NCBI GenBank assembly: GCA_944470555.2
Contig: OX104131.1
Location: forward strand, 14,314,515-14,378,514
Direction of reading: 5' to 3'
DNA from: Heterobilharzia americana
Lineage: Eukaryota; Platyhelminthes; Trematoda; Strigeidida; Schistosomatidae
Length of the DNA: 64,000 nt
The notes under the pieces were generated by a model, which made no database searches, had not been told where the DNA came from, and saw only the letters and a list, made by a program, of their open reading frames with translations. Positions 35,300-47,039 of the stretch are shown one piece after another (the stretch's first letter is position 1; every line of letters begins with the position of its first letter). The position numbers were made by a program, and so were the translations under genes.

Positions 35300-36865
35300 C
35301 GTATACATATATATGTATGTTCGTGATGGCCTTGACTATTTCTAAGCCTTTCTAGAATGGCACATCCTATCGATTTTCATCTGTTCAACGAATCTGGTAT
35401 TTACAAGTTGGTTCATGAGCTTTTTTCGGAACTTCGGTGCAACACGGTTGGTTGTAAAATAAGTCAAGGCTTCTTAAGAGAAGGCTTGTGCAATCTTTTT
35501 GCCCAGAGTAACACGCCTCAGTAATCATTCTTGTTACAAATTCACAAAAATTTGTGTTGGTGATCATTTTGTAGACAAGTATACGCCTGTCTTGGTTGTG
35601 GTCTATGACTTTAGATGATGTGACTTCGAACCGACTGCAGTAGTGTCGATAAACTGACATCATATCTCTTGCTTAACCTTGAAGCACTTTTTCCGTTTTC
35701 ATCTTTTTGCTTCCGATTACCGTTAATAGTATTATTCACATCTTATTGTCTTCCTTCCTTGCTAACTTTTGTCTGAATATTGTACTACGCTTGTGTGTGC
35801 TTGATTGGAAGATGAGGATGAAAAGTACGTATCTAAGGAGGAGATAGCTAAGCATTTATCTGAACGTGATAGAAATCTTCATCCTGAGGAAATCTGGCGT
35901 GTATACACTCTTTGACATCATCTAAACGTTAATCATTTTCAGCACCATACTTTTTTCACATCCCCTCTCCTCCCATACACTTCTGTCTACTGTGATATCA
36001 GTCTTTTTCCATCCACTTGTTCTTTTCTGAGTAGTGTGGCAAATTGAGTAGACGCCCCTTTGTATGGAGTTCTACTTTTATTACATGATCAAGCGAACCA
36101 GTTGAAGTGAGTTGGCAAATTTAGAGATAAACTATTGGCACGAATACAGAAGGTCCGACTGCACTTTTTCACTATACCATCATTTATAGAATTGGTGAAG
36201 CACATGAATATTTAATCGGGGTGGAAAAAATTGCCCGTCAGTGTATCCGATACCCATTCATTTCGTATCACACCATTACTGAAGCCCAAGTAAGAAATAC
36301 TGAATTGTACGTCAATTCTTTCTGTCCATCTCTATATCGAAAGCAGTTTTTTCAAGTTTCCGCAAACGGTTCTCTAAAATCTAAGCAATTATTTCACATT
36401 AGACATGAACACTTGTTTATTATGTATGAGTGGATTACAAATAATAGTTGAAAGGAAATTCGACTTTGCCAAACGAGTAACAATGTGCAACCGCTGACAC
36501 CAGATCACGATTTTACACTAAACGTGAAGTTTTGTGTCCAGTTATATCGTACGAATTAAGTACAATTTTAACTAAGATTGTCATTGTAAGAGTAGCTGTT
36601 GTTAGTCAATAAATAACTCAGATCCAATGATAGGATGTGTGTGTCTTTTAATATCTTTCACAACACATCATGTTTGTGAATCAGTTGTATGGGTGCTGGT
36701 GGTGCTACTGATGAAATTTCCACACTTAGGACACTATTGTAAAGTTAACTTTGTGATAGAAGATCGAGTATATAACGTGTTACACTAGGCTTTTCTTCTC
36801 CATGTCTGTAAAACCTTGAGTTACTGACCTAGGGACGTCCAGCGACTGTATTTATTCGATCACCG
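35300..36865 (+). other. Intron C-D, nothing recognised
   Basis: Frames at 35385-35663 (minus) and 36221-36451 (plus) look partly protein-like but have no motif or splice-matched partner. The second could be an unreadable upstream part of the LINE at 36870. Confidence 0.3.
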
Positions 36866-36869
36866 TTGT

Positions 36870-37230
36870 CTCTGCAGGACTGCTCACACGGTGGAAAACC
36901 CGAGTTGATACGCTATGTGTTTAGGTGCGATCGAGAATGTCATTTATTGACTGTGGTCATCTTTAAACACTGGCATCAATGTCCTGGACACGTGTTACAA
37001 ATATCTCCTCAGCAGCTCTTATTCCACTCACTGTTCGCTTGCCCTTGTACTGGTTGGATGAAACTGATGGGTAGCCATTATATGATGTGACGCCATGCAA
37101 CAAACGATAGCTCTATTAATTCAGCATTTGTCAATACCTTACAGCTCCCTGAGTGGGGTCTGTGAGATTACGTAACTCAACGGCTTGACTGGTTATCTGA
37201 CATAGGGGAGAATCAAAACCATTAGTAACT
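36870..37230 (+). mobile_element. LINE 3' coding end (GHVL...GW...RD type)
   Basis: Reads PGHVLQISPQQLLFHSLFAC, GWMKLMGS, then LQLPEWGL and DYVTQRLDWLSDIGENQNH. This order is the standard C-terminal text of schistosome LINEs. Only the last 360 bases are present, with two stops. Confidence 0.6.
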
Positions 37231-37800
37231 ATGCTTCAGCTTCCTTGTTTCTTATGTTATCAGTAAGTAAAACGTAAACAGTGAATGCTTTTTTCAGATG
37301 TACTTTTGAAATTGCTATTTCTCTCTTTTGCTTCCATTCTTTTTCTCCTGTTCTTCCTTAGTGTTACTATATGATTTTATATAGCGCATCTCTTCCAAGT
37401 AAAAGAGATGACTGAAGAGGAATTTCAGCTTTCATTGATAGTCTCATAAGACAATGTATGGAAGTGAACCGTTAGTTTAGGCGCTTAAATTTTAACTAAC
37501 TAATGTATTACGACTGTAAATCATGCTTCCTGTAAATCTACCTGAGATGTGATCATCAGTCTTTTAGTTTCGCTGAATTGACGGTATAGGTGTTGTATAA
37601 CATCGAGCCTAGTTTAAAGGTATGTCAGTGACTGCTGAGTTGCATGTCAAATTTGATTGAGTTTGGAAGTTCTTTTTGTTTGTTTTTTTATTCTGAATGT
37701 CAATCAGAACTCATCATTATAAATAAATTGAAAAAGTAGGATGCACAGAAATGACTTTACACATATATACACACTTATTTCAATCTATATTTAACTATGT
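37231..37800 (+). other. Intron C-D, nothing recognised
   Basis: AT-rich, no motif seen. Confidence 0.4.
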
Positions 37801-37804
37801 TGTT

Positions 37805-38225
37805 ACTTGTATTACCCTGTCGTTGAGTGGACCGAATTGCTCGGTCTCTATTAGCATATGGGCTCGTGTGTAGATGCCTCGATATTACCTGTATTTGAAT
37901 TATATATTAATGATGGATAGTGGCTAGCAGTGTGATCCAGGATGCGCGTTTCCTTCAATTCGGGACTCGTCAGCTGAATGTATCTGCCTCCAGTGAGTGT
38001 TGTTCCCACTGGGCCTCGAACTTGGGACCGACCGCCTCAAATGCCAGAGCGTTATCCACTAGATCACCGAATCACGTCACTCACTTCTTGTGCGACGGGT
38101 ATAGTTTTAATGTTGCTACTTGTATTATCGCTCGCTAGGATGCAGCTACATCCAGCTGACGAGTCTCAAATAAGACGAAACACGCGTCCTAGATCCCAGT
38201 GTTAACCACTATTTATCATTAGTGC
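37805..38225. mobile_element. SINE alpha pair: minus copy, then plus 3' part
   Basis: The minus copy (37805-38085) is nearly full length, from the A box (GTGGATAACGCTCTGG complement at about 38045-38065) to the tail 'ttaccctgtcgttgagtg'. Its ribozyme stem II is damaged. The plus part (38135-38225) starts just before a well kept hammerhead. The halves are separated by about 50 bases. Confidence 0.8.
38150..38194 (+). ncRNA. Hammerhead ribozyme, best kept core in window
   Basis: ATCCAG (38150-38155), CTGACGA (38156-38162), stem II GTCT/AGAC (38163-38166 with 38173-38176), GAAA (38177-38180), short stem III and GTC at 38186-38188, then CTAGAT (38189-38194). Against the common GTCC/GGAC stem, a C-G pair has become T-A, so pairing is kept by a compensated change. 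One stem I position (C against A) is mismatched. Hammerheads in schistosome Sm-alpha repeats are established; activity of this copy is inference. Confidence 0.7.
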
Positions 38226-38384
38226 TTAACTATGATTTGATATGTTTTTTGTAAAGATATTTAGTTTTATATTTTAGGGTCAGTTAACAGGAAGTCGTAA
38301 ACATTAGTTTCGGCACTACACCGTACTAATCTCCAATCTTGACCACTCAAGGATACAGATTTGAATCTACGAAAAAATTTGAGT

Positions 38385-38470
38385 TTTATCAACGATTGCA
38401 GATACATCTTGTTGACTAGCGCCAATGAGCATGAAAGCTTCTTCCTGGGTTTATTGATTTTTAACAAACA
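38385..38470 (+). mobile_element. SINE beta fragment
   Basis: Matches 'gttgactagcgccaatgagc' and the 'cttcctgggtt' block of the beta unit at 23846-24040. Confidence 0.45.
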
Positions 38471-38849
38471 TCACTAAAATATGGTGCACCATACTGTGTC
38501 GCATTACAACAACCCAATGTCCATACTGCAAGTATTATGGATATATTTCAGTCAGCACGTAGCCCATTGAACATGATAGTTACCTAGACTATTAGTTATT
38601 ATTAACTAAGTCATGAAAATGGAAAATGTACTTGACCTGAAAAGTGGTTAGCAGTTGGATGAAATTATCGATAAATTACGTAGACGAAGACTATTCAACA
38701 TTGCTTGATTGTTAGTTATTTATATCCATAATATTCACCTCTACAGTATTCAGGGGGGACAAGATTAACGAGCGGTAAAAGTGTTTCGCTGTTTTTTTGG
38801 AGGGAGGATGTAACCACTAAAGATTTTAATCATCATAATGGCTAAGTCT
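38471..38849 (+). other. Intron C-D, nothing recognised
   Basis: Spacer between a SINE fragment and the first of two LINE copies. Confidence 0.4.
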
Positions 38850-39380
38850 ATGCTACAAGATCTGGATTTTAAACACTAATATCAGTCAAGTCAGGGCTTC
38901 TATATGGTTCATTCAGAGACTTGGTGCGTTACGAAAAGCATTTCCAACAAACTACACATATACATCATCAATAGCTGTCTACACTCGATACTGACACTGA
39001 AGATCAGATGGCCAGAATAATAAGAATAAGCAACAAGGAACTCTGACTGGCTGGTAACGAACTAACCACGAACCTATCCTCCAATAAATATTCAGTAGAA
39101 GAAAGTGGAGATGGATTGGATTGGACATACACTGAGAAGACCGTTTGGGTGGATTACGCACCAGGCCAGGCCGTCAAGTAACACCCAACGAGGAAACGAC
39201 GAGTGGGGTGTCCGAGTCGAGAGTGACATGGATGAGATAGTATGAGGAAGAAATGAAAGTTTGTGGGCAGTGGTGGAGCCAGGTCCAAAAGACTGCATAG
39301 GAGAGAGTGGAGTGAAGACGTTCTACTGAAGCCCTATTTTCCACTAGGAATCTAAAAGACAAATAATAATAACAAATAAT
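38850..39380 (+). mobile_element. LINE family B, plus-strand 3' fragment
   Basis: 5'-truncated within the RT thumb (KIWILNTNISQ-like reading at 38860) and carries IGHTLRRPFGW at about 39120-39155. It ends 'aggaatctaaaagac' plus an (AAT)n tail that runs directly into the tail of the next copy on the other strand. Confidence 0.8.
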
Positions 39381-39384
39381 GTTT

Positions 39385-42062
39385 ATTATATTATTATTAG
39401 TCCCTTGGATTCTAGTGGAACATAGGGCTTCAGTAGCACGTCTCCATTTCATCCTGTTCTCTGAGATCTTTTGAACCTGGTCCCACGACAGCCCACAAGC
39501 TCTCATTTCCTCCTCGCACGATCTCCTCCATGTCACCCTCGGACGTCCAACTCGTCGCTTCCCCTGGGGATTCCATTCGAGGACCTGACGCGTGATGTCC
39601 TCAGTCGGCCTTCTCAGTGCATGCCCAATCCATCTCCACTTCCTCCTGCATATTTGTTGCGTGATAGGTTCTTGGTTGGTTCGTTGGCAACCAGCCAGAG
39701 TTCCTTGTTGCTTGTTCTTATTATTCCGGCCATCTGATCTTCAGTATGGGGCAAGCGTAGGCGGTAGTTGTTGATGAATGTCTGTAGTTTATTGGAAATG
39801 CCTTTCGTGACGCGCCAAGTCTCTGAACCACACAGAAGCACTGACTTGACGTTGGTGTTGAGAATTCGGATGTTGTTCCAATTGCTGAGTGCAGAAGATC
39901 TCCACACTGGTTTCAGGCTAATGAATGCCTGTCTTGCTTTTTCGATTCTGACTTTGACGTCCTCGTCCGTCCCGCCTGTAGTTGAAACAGTGCTTCCTAG
40001 ATAAGTGAAAGAGGTTACTTCCTTTAAGTTTCTCCCGTTGACGGTGATTGGAGTTTTGTTGTTGGTGGTGGTGGTGGTGGTGCGGTATCTTCATCACTTC
40101 TGTCTTCTCTATATTCACTTGAAGTTCCGTCTTCGTTGCCTCTTCTGTTAACTTGTTAGTTTTCGCCTGTAGGTCTTCAAGTTTGTGTGGCATCAGGCAC
40201 AAGTCATCGGCGAAATCCAGGTCTTCTAAGTTCTTTTCCGTAGTGCAGCGTATCACCCTCTTCTCGCTGCCCACTGTTTGCTGCATGATTCAGTCGACCA
40301 CAATCAAGAATATCATGGGAGATAGTAGGCAAACTTGTTTCACTCCTGTCTTCACTTCAAAGGCATCACTGAGCTTTCCATTGTGAATTACTTGGCATAT
40401 GTCATCTTCATATAGTTGTTGAATGAGGCGGATAAAGGTTTGCAGTACTCCGTAGTAGTGAAGCAGTTTCCAAATTACTTCTCGGTCGACGCTGTTGAAG
40501 GCCTTCTCAAAGTCGATGAAGTTGAGGTAGAGAGCTGATTGCCATTCTGTGCTCTGTTCTATGATGACGCGAAGCGTTGCAATTTGGTCTGCACATGATT
40601 TGTACTTCCTGAAGCCTGCCTGTTCCGGTCGCAGTTTTGAATCCAGTGCATCTTTAAGCCTCTCCAGGATGATGCGGCTTAATATTTTGCTTGCATTGGG
40701 TGGACAGGAGAGGGATTCCGTGTTAGTTCTTTCGAACACTGAGGTCTCCCTTCTTCGGCAGTTTGACAAGATAGTTCTTCTTCCAATCACTAGCCAGGTA
40801 CCTTCTCTTCCTTCCACACCCTCTGCAATAGTGGTGTGAGCATGTCTGCTGTTGTCTGTGCGTCTGTTCTCAGTGCTTCTGGCGGGATCCCATCTGGTCC
40901 TGCTGCTTTCCCACATTTCAGTAGTTTTATGGCGTTCAGGACTTCCAGTTTCGTTGGAGGATTTATGTTCACTTGTACTTCAGCGGCTGCAGGTGGTATT
41001 TCTGGGCGAAGTGCAGGTGGTGGTCGATTCAAGAGCTTCTTGAAGTGGTCGGCCCATTGTTTCCTTTGTTTCTCTCTTCCCAGATAGCAACCTGGTTATT
41101 TGATACAATGTTGTCAGGTCTCTCTTACCTGCAGCCTGTTCTGCTTCACTTGCCAGTGTTCGTAGAAGTGTCTTTTGTCTTTGCGTGCACTCTTCTTCAC
41201 TTCTTTGTCCAGCGTTTTATGCATTGCACTCAGTTCCTCTTCTCATTATTCATTCTTGCACTGGTTTGTCTTCTGCTTCACCATCCTCCTCTCCCTCCTC
41301 TATCAGCTTCCATGTATCCATTGAGATCCATTCCAGTCCTTGTCTTCTTTCTTATTCCTTGCTAATACGGCTGTGCAGGTTTCTTTCAACATCTCTTTCA
41401 AAGACTTCCAGTGTTCTTCCACACAGGTTTCTTCAGGGATGTTCCTCGATATCTCCCATTTTGTCTTGATGGCCCACGTGAAGATTCCTATGTAGTTTCG
41501 TCCTTCAGTTTCCGAGTGTTGTACTTGAATTGAGGTCTATCACCAGCTTCCTTGAAGGCTTTTATCTTGATTTGAAAGGTTCCTTGCACTAGATAGTGGT
41601 CTGAACCTACATCTGCTCCCCTTCTTGACCTTGTGTCAAGTAGACTGAGTCTCCACTTTCTTCACATTGAGATGAAGTCGATTTGATTATTAGTGTGTCC
41701 TGGTGTCTGGTGAAATCCATGTCGCTCGCTTTGTGGATATCTTTGTGCTTGAACACACTGCCTCATTCCAATCACCAAATCGTTGAATGTACAGAGTTCT
41801 GCAAACAATTCTCCATTCTCGTTCATCACCTCACCGAGCGCTTTTCGACCCATGGTTAGTTCTCTTCCTGTGTTGTCCGCTTCCAGTTTGGCATTCATGT
41901 CGCCCATTAGAATTTCGATATCACCAACTGAGGTCTTGTCCAGTGTTGATTGAAGTTGTCTGTAAAATTCCTCCTTTTTCTCTTGCTCTGCATTATTTGT
42001 AGGTGCATAGCGTTGTATGATTGTGACCTTCCTTCCTTTTGAGTTGAATCTTGCTGTCATGA
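39385..42062 (-). mobile_element. LINE family B, longest copy (EN and RT)
   Basis: About 2.7 kb on the minus strand, the most complete copy. From the 5' side: endonuclease text RYAPTNNAEQEKKEEFYRQL, GDMNAKLEADNTG and QIDFIS (41662-42060); linker KCGKAAGPDGIPPEAL (about 40900-40960); RT blocks FERTNTESLSCPPN, NFIDFEKAFNSVDREVIW (about 40490-40540) and GVKQVCLLSPMIF; the FADD box at 40203-40214; then the thumb and HTLRRPTEDITRQVLEW. The N-terminal part of the endonuclease is missing, so it was 5'-truncated. A stop follows IVVD near 40290, and several frameshifts are present. The tail meets the plus copy tail at about 39375-39390. Confidence 0.88.
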
Positions 42063-42585
42063 TCCTGGAAATAAATAATGTTAGACAGTTAGAATTGAAT
42101 AGTTATCATTTTCTTCACAGTAATCGATTGTTGAACTATCATTAGTAGAAGTGATATTATGCAAGACGTATTGTTATTAATTCCAGTTGTGTTCACTTCT
42201 CCTTAATCATCTGCTTCTCCTTTCAGCTTTACTGGTATTGCCAATTGTTGTTGTTTCTCCTTGCATGCAGAAAACATTGTTCACAGTTGGGTGGATATAT
42301 GAATATTAGTATTTCCATATACACACAAATGACTTCGCACAGTCTTACACATAATTACGTACACACACACACATATCAAAATTCACCTTTACATGTAAAG
42401 ACATCATCAAGAGAGAATTATGTTCACTTATTTCGTCGATAATTAGTTTTTGGAGTCTTTTGTGTCATCTGATTGATTGCTTCCTTTTCCTGGATTATTT
42501 TCTTTAGTGCAGACTTTGTTTCTTCCCTTCTTGTTCAACCTCTTGTTTTCTGTTAATTCATCATATTAATTGATTGGTTGCCGGA
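42063..42585 (+). other. Intron C-D, nothing recognised
   Basis: Contains a short (AC)n tract near 42361. No coding motif. Confidence 0.4.
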
Positions 42586-42589
42586 GAGT

Positions 42590-42985
42590 AACTAACTTTG
42601 TGTTGTCTCGTCCTAAATGCTGGCTTAATCGTATGGATCAATTAAGATGTGGTTATAACGCTAAAAGACTCACCATCGCGGTACACTTTGATTGATGTAA
42701 GATACCTGGATGCCCTGGACTTAGATTTCGGGCTTATTGCCACTCGTCAACAAGACAGTGTCTGTCACCTCGACGAAAGTAATGTTACCTGACAGATTCG
42801 AACTCATATGACGCAGGTTCAGGCTTTCCTGTTGGCTATCTACAACCAATTAACATCCATCAACGTGTACTGTGATGATGAAACTCCTAGCTTGGTGATT
42901 AAATTGCTAAATGATCGATGGGATTCGGTCAGAACTGGAAAGTGAATAACCTGAACTTAGTTACCCTCCAGTGGCCAATCAGTTT
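42590..42985. mobile_element. SINE beta inverted pair
   Basis: A minus copy (42590-42870) shows 'cttattgccactcgtcaac' and a mutated B box CAGATTCGAACTC. It is followed by a plus-strand 3' end (42871-42985) with 'ctagcttggtgattaaattg' and ATGATCGATGGGATTCGGTC. The two 3' ends are complementary, giving another imperfect palindrome. Confidence 0.6.
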
Positions 42986-43059
42986 ATCTAGTCCTATCCT
43001 CCAGGAGGTCATTCGTGACTTGAATGACGTGATGGTAACGTATTTGGCCTCAGTAGTAT

Positions 43060-43195
43060 ATGGTGCAACTTTGAATCTCTGACGAGATATAAGTTCTTTT
43101 AGGGTTACAGTGACGTCTTGCTGATGGGTGCCAGCAACCACAAAACCTGGGTATAGAGTTTTGTATCGACTGCCTTCAACTACCATTCATCACAT
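43060..43195 (+). mobile_element. SINE beta fragment, plus strand
   Basis: Contains 'cttgctgatgggtgccag' and 'aacctgggtatagag', the beta body block. Confidence 0.5.
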
Positions 43196-43896
43196 TCATC
43201 CTAATATTTTCTAAATGTGTGATGATAAAAGCTAATTTGTAATACATACTGTTACTTAGACGCTTACTGAGATGAAAGAGAATCCACCCTAGCCTGGAAG
43301 TTCACAGCGATAAATTCTTGTTGTTACGCTACATCATTGATCAAAATGAACTATTGTATTCCAACCGATTAACTGAATCGTAATGTGACTCATCTACAGA
43401 CGTGATAATTCGGGGTTTCATACCGCGAATGTTCACTGTTGAGTAACATAACAGAAAAACTGCTCAATTCACATTCGTTTTCATGGTTGCTGTACCCGAT
43501 GTTGATGCATGATGAAAACTGATTTTAAACCATCCGATTCGGCTTATTACTACAAGTACGTAGGTATACTACAGTTGCATGCCCCTATTCTCCGTTTGTT
43601 CCTATTTTTGTCCGGTTATAATTAAAAATGTTTTTGCGATATATTTTATCGGAACAGTTTAAAAAAAGGTGCTTTTATATGTTAATTATGCTAAACTGAT
43701 CACTTAAGCATAACGACATAAATGCACAAACGTGTATACGGTAATACCAGTAGTATTACAAAACATTGTATTACCAATGACACTGCAGTTGTTTATTTTC
43801 TATTCGGTTTGTTGTCTTACTTTAAAATGAAATTCAGTAGTGTAGTAATAGCCGCTAAATTTGTTGGTTTTTCCCTCTTAAATTTATCATTTACAG
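43196..43896 (+). other. Intron C-D, distal part with acceptor
   Basis: AT-rich sequence ending 'ttatcatttacag' before exon D. No other feature was seen. Confidence 0.5.
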
Positions 43897-44212
43897 AAAT
43901 AGTCAAGCTGTGAATTTCGATTCTCGTGAAATGCATATGGCTGTTCAACAAGAATTACGATTACGTAGTCGTACTATACACACTGCTGCTTCAGCCTCTG
44001 GTGGATCAGTTTCTGGGCGTGCATCATCAATCAGTTCAGCAGATGGTTCTACAGAAGCTACAATTGGCTCGAGTAGTCAAACATCCATTCCTAATGGTGT
44101 AAAATGCAATCACGCCATTCACCATCATCATCCTCATCATCATCACCACCATCATCATCATCATACAGCAAAACGTCGCTGTTCACATCATTGTTGTTTC
44201 AGTAATGGTTAA
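43897..44212 (+). CDS. Exon D of the low-complexity gene, probable last coding exon
   Basis: Starts after acceptor ATTTACAG (43896) with one base that completes Arg from exon C. It reads NSQAVNFDSREMHMAVQQEL, RLRSRTIHTAASASGG, a Ser-rich stretch, then IHHHHPHHHHHHHHHH and TAKRRCSHHCCFSNG with TAA at 44210-44212. 105 codons including the stop. The His tract comes from a CAT repeat at about 44118-44164. An alternative donor (TTTCA|GTAATG) just before the stop could extend the protein into unseen exons, so the C-terminus is not certain. Exons A to D together give about 650 residues. Confidence 0.75.
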
Positions 44213-46405
44213 CACTAAGTATATCCCCCATCATCACTATGATTGTCACTGTGACCCAACATCACTATTGTCATGAGCATCAGCCATAACTACTACATAC
44301 TTTACAGTTATTAAATTGTTTTTTTCTTATATAGTATTTCACTTGTTGTACAGCTACACTATTGATCTGTGATTAGTTTATCTACGCTTACTGTTGTCAT
44401 TTGTTTTCTCTGTGTTTCTGACCCTTTTTGTCTTTTTTTGTTTGCTTTTTATATTTAATCCAAATTAGCATTGCATACAGCAATGAGAATAGTATGAATA
44501 TGAATAGTAATCACAGTCTTTAAAGACAATGTAAAGATTCCTTTATACCTTTAATATCATCTCCCTTTTTTGAATTATGAATGGATCTATTATGCTAGTG
44601 ATGCATTCATTAAAGCGGAGATTGTAAACATCACAGGTGGCAGGCAGATGATCGATGAGTTCACAGAGAGAGTAGGTCAGTTGGTGGGAAGTATTATAAT
44701 TCACCTTTTTCACTGTGTATATGTCTGTTTGCCTCTTTATTTGCCTGATTTCTACACACCGTTTATAAATTCCACTGTTTGTAAAAAAAAAATTCTTTTT
44801 AAAGAAAAAAGGCAGATTGAAAGGAAACAAGAAAAATACAAGTATACATAATCTTTTTATTTATTTATTTATTTTGAAGATGAACAGATAAGTAGAACAC
44901 TCCGAAATCATTTTGTCATTTATCAATCTCTGTCTAATCACACTTCATCTGGCTGCTAATTTGAACTGACAGACACTTGTTCAGTCTTAAGGCCACTGTT
45001 GTTTGTCTGTGTGTGGGTGGGTGCGTGTTTTTCTTGGAAATAAAGACCCTAATTACCATTTACAGCATCATAGTGTGTTCTCCTTCTCTTTGTCGACGTT
45101 TATTCTCCTTTTGTTACTGTTATTGTATTCGGTGTTTTTATTTCTTTGTTTCCTTCAGGTTGTCTTTATCTTTGTTCATTACATAATCCAATAGATCAAC
45201 TAGTGTAGGCATTGTTGCTCTTATGTGTTTGTCTTCTAGTTTTTTATTTTTCTACAATTCATTATTTTTTTTGATTTGCACCGTCTCTTTGATGTGGCTG
45301 TTTGTTTATTCTGTTGAAGTTTACTGTTTTGTTTATGAAACAACACCACATATTGACAGATATATGGATGCTTGTCATATATATGCATGGATTTTGGTTG
45401 ATAATATTACTAAGGTAAATATCCGAATGTTGAGCTTCTTTGTCACTATGTGTATGTATGCGTGATTCATTTTCATTCTAACTTTCTCTTGCACACCAAA
45501 CTTCTCTTGTATTCGTATTGATATAATTCGCTGTTATCATTACTTCATATCTCTTTCCCGTTCTCACAGACCCAAATGATAGGTAAGTGAGAAACTTTCA
45601 AAAATCTCTCCTCTATGTTCCCCTCTGTCTTAACTGACACATGTAAACAATGAAAAGCAGCAGCAGCAACAGTGATACGGCGAGTACCGTGTTTGCATCC
45701 TCCTCTTTCTTGTTTTGTTGTCATTACCCGCCTCAGTTTTTGTTTCCCTTATCCCTACTGGTCTATCTTCGTCAGAAGGTGTATTCGCACACTTATTCTT
45801 TCTTTGTCTGTCTCCTTCTCCCTTTTCTTGTGTATGTATATGGGTGTTTAGCTGTCTATCTTATAAGGTATTCTTCAGGAACAATTCATGTGTTATTTAT
45901 CCACTGATTATATCTCAGTTATTCGTTGTTGTTTTTTTGCTGGTCATTGTATATTCATTGGAAAAATATCTACCAAGTATGTACATACGCATTACATGCA
46001 TTCATACATACATACGTACCTCTCTCCCCCCCCCCCACACACACACACACTGGAAATACGTGGAACCAGCTAACGAACATATATTATACCAAAGGCATTA
46101 CAGTCAAAAATACTATTTCCAATGCATAAAACAACAAGAAGAGAAGCGCATGAAAACGTTTGCCGTATATGTGTTACTTCATGTATAATTAACCAGCATA
46201 TTTTGACTGTTGTTGTTGGTTTTTCCTTATGGTATATAAAAACGTCTATTGCAGATTATTTGATAAGAGTATGTATGTTTTAATTCATAGATAGTGTTGA
46301 CAATCCACGCACAACTATCCACTAACCATTACGTGGCATCTTGTTTGTGGTGAATTGAAGCGCTTTTCATTCTCTTTGTTTTACACTTAGTGTTACCAGT
46401 TTAAC
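44213..46405 (+). other. T-rich region, possible 3' UTR and downstream spacer
   Basis: Follows the stop of exon D. An AATAAA occurs at 45039-45044, a possible polyadenylation signal if the 3' UTR is about 830 nt. Many plus-strand frames between 44.5 and 46.2 kb are Leu/Phe/Ser-rich artefacts of T-rich sequence. A C-run followed by (AC)n lies at about 46025-46050. Confidence 0.4.
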
Positions 46406-46407
46406 TA

Positions 46408-46500
46408 TCTGAGATAGCTGTGGTTTGGTAGACTTGCACTACTACTGAGTGATAACTGGCGATGTGTTCATTGTTACTGCTCTCGTTCAGGTGTCCTGTT
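46408..46500 (-). mobile_element. SINE epsilon fragment
   Basis: Shares 'tatctgagatagctgtgg' and TTTGGTAGACTTG with 24440 and 54297. Confidence 0.5.
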
Positions 46501-46664
46501 TTGTCCTATAGATTAATGGATTGGGGGAAATACCAATTAATGTTACCAGCTATCATTATTAATATTTATTGCACTAAGTTACTATATTCCTATTGATCCT
46601 GCTACTAATAACTGACTGAAAGAGAACCTGACAGTTTAGGAAAATATATAAGATGTACAGCTGA

Positions 46665-46800
46665 TTCTAAGGGCCAACCTGGCTTCCACTGAAATAGCCA
46701 ATTTGGTATTTCGGTTAGAAAGGTATTTTTTCAATGAAATAAAGAAATCTAATTGGTTATTCCAGTAATTGCTAGGTTGGCATTTGGGGTCACTGAAGAT
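46665..46800. mobile_element. MITE-like palindromic element, copy 1
   Basis: Terminal inverted repeats of about 40 bases: left 'gccaacctggcttccactg' then AAATAGCCAATT; right AATTGGTTATTCCAGTAAT then 'tgctaggttggc'. The interior is about 50 bases and AT-rich. No coding capacity. Confidence 0.6.
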
Positions 46801-46914
46801 GTACAAGGCCTTAAAGCTGTAGATAGTCTACGCAAGATATCAATCGATATAAATAAACAAAGGAATGATTGGTCTTTTTTTCATTCACTTGCGTATAGCG
46901 TATAACACGAGTGA

Positions 46915-47035
46915 CTCTAGGGATCACCCTAGCGACTACTGAAATAACCAATCAGGTTTTGATATTCTGATGGAAGTGAAGAACAGTAATTGGTTATCTC
47001 AGTAGTCTATAGGATACACTTTAAAGTCATTCATA
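46915..47035. mobile_element. MITE-like palindromic element, copy 2
   Basis: Left 'ctagcgactactgaaata' then ACCAATCAGG; right AATTGGTTATCTCAGTAG then TCTATAGG. These are inverted copies of each other and of copy 1. Confidence 0.65.
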
Positions 47036-47039
47036 TAAT

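Noticed and set aside
44977..46188. Several Leu/Phe/Ser-rich plus-strand frames that look like membrane proteins
   Set aside because: Caused by T-rich sequence. No conserved motif, no splice-site support, frames overlap one another.
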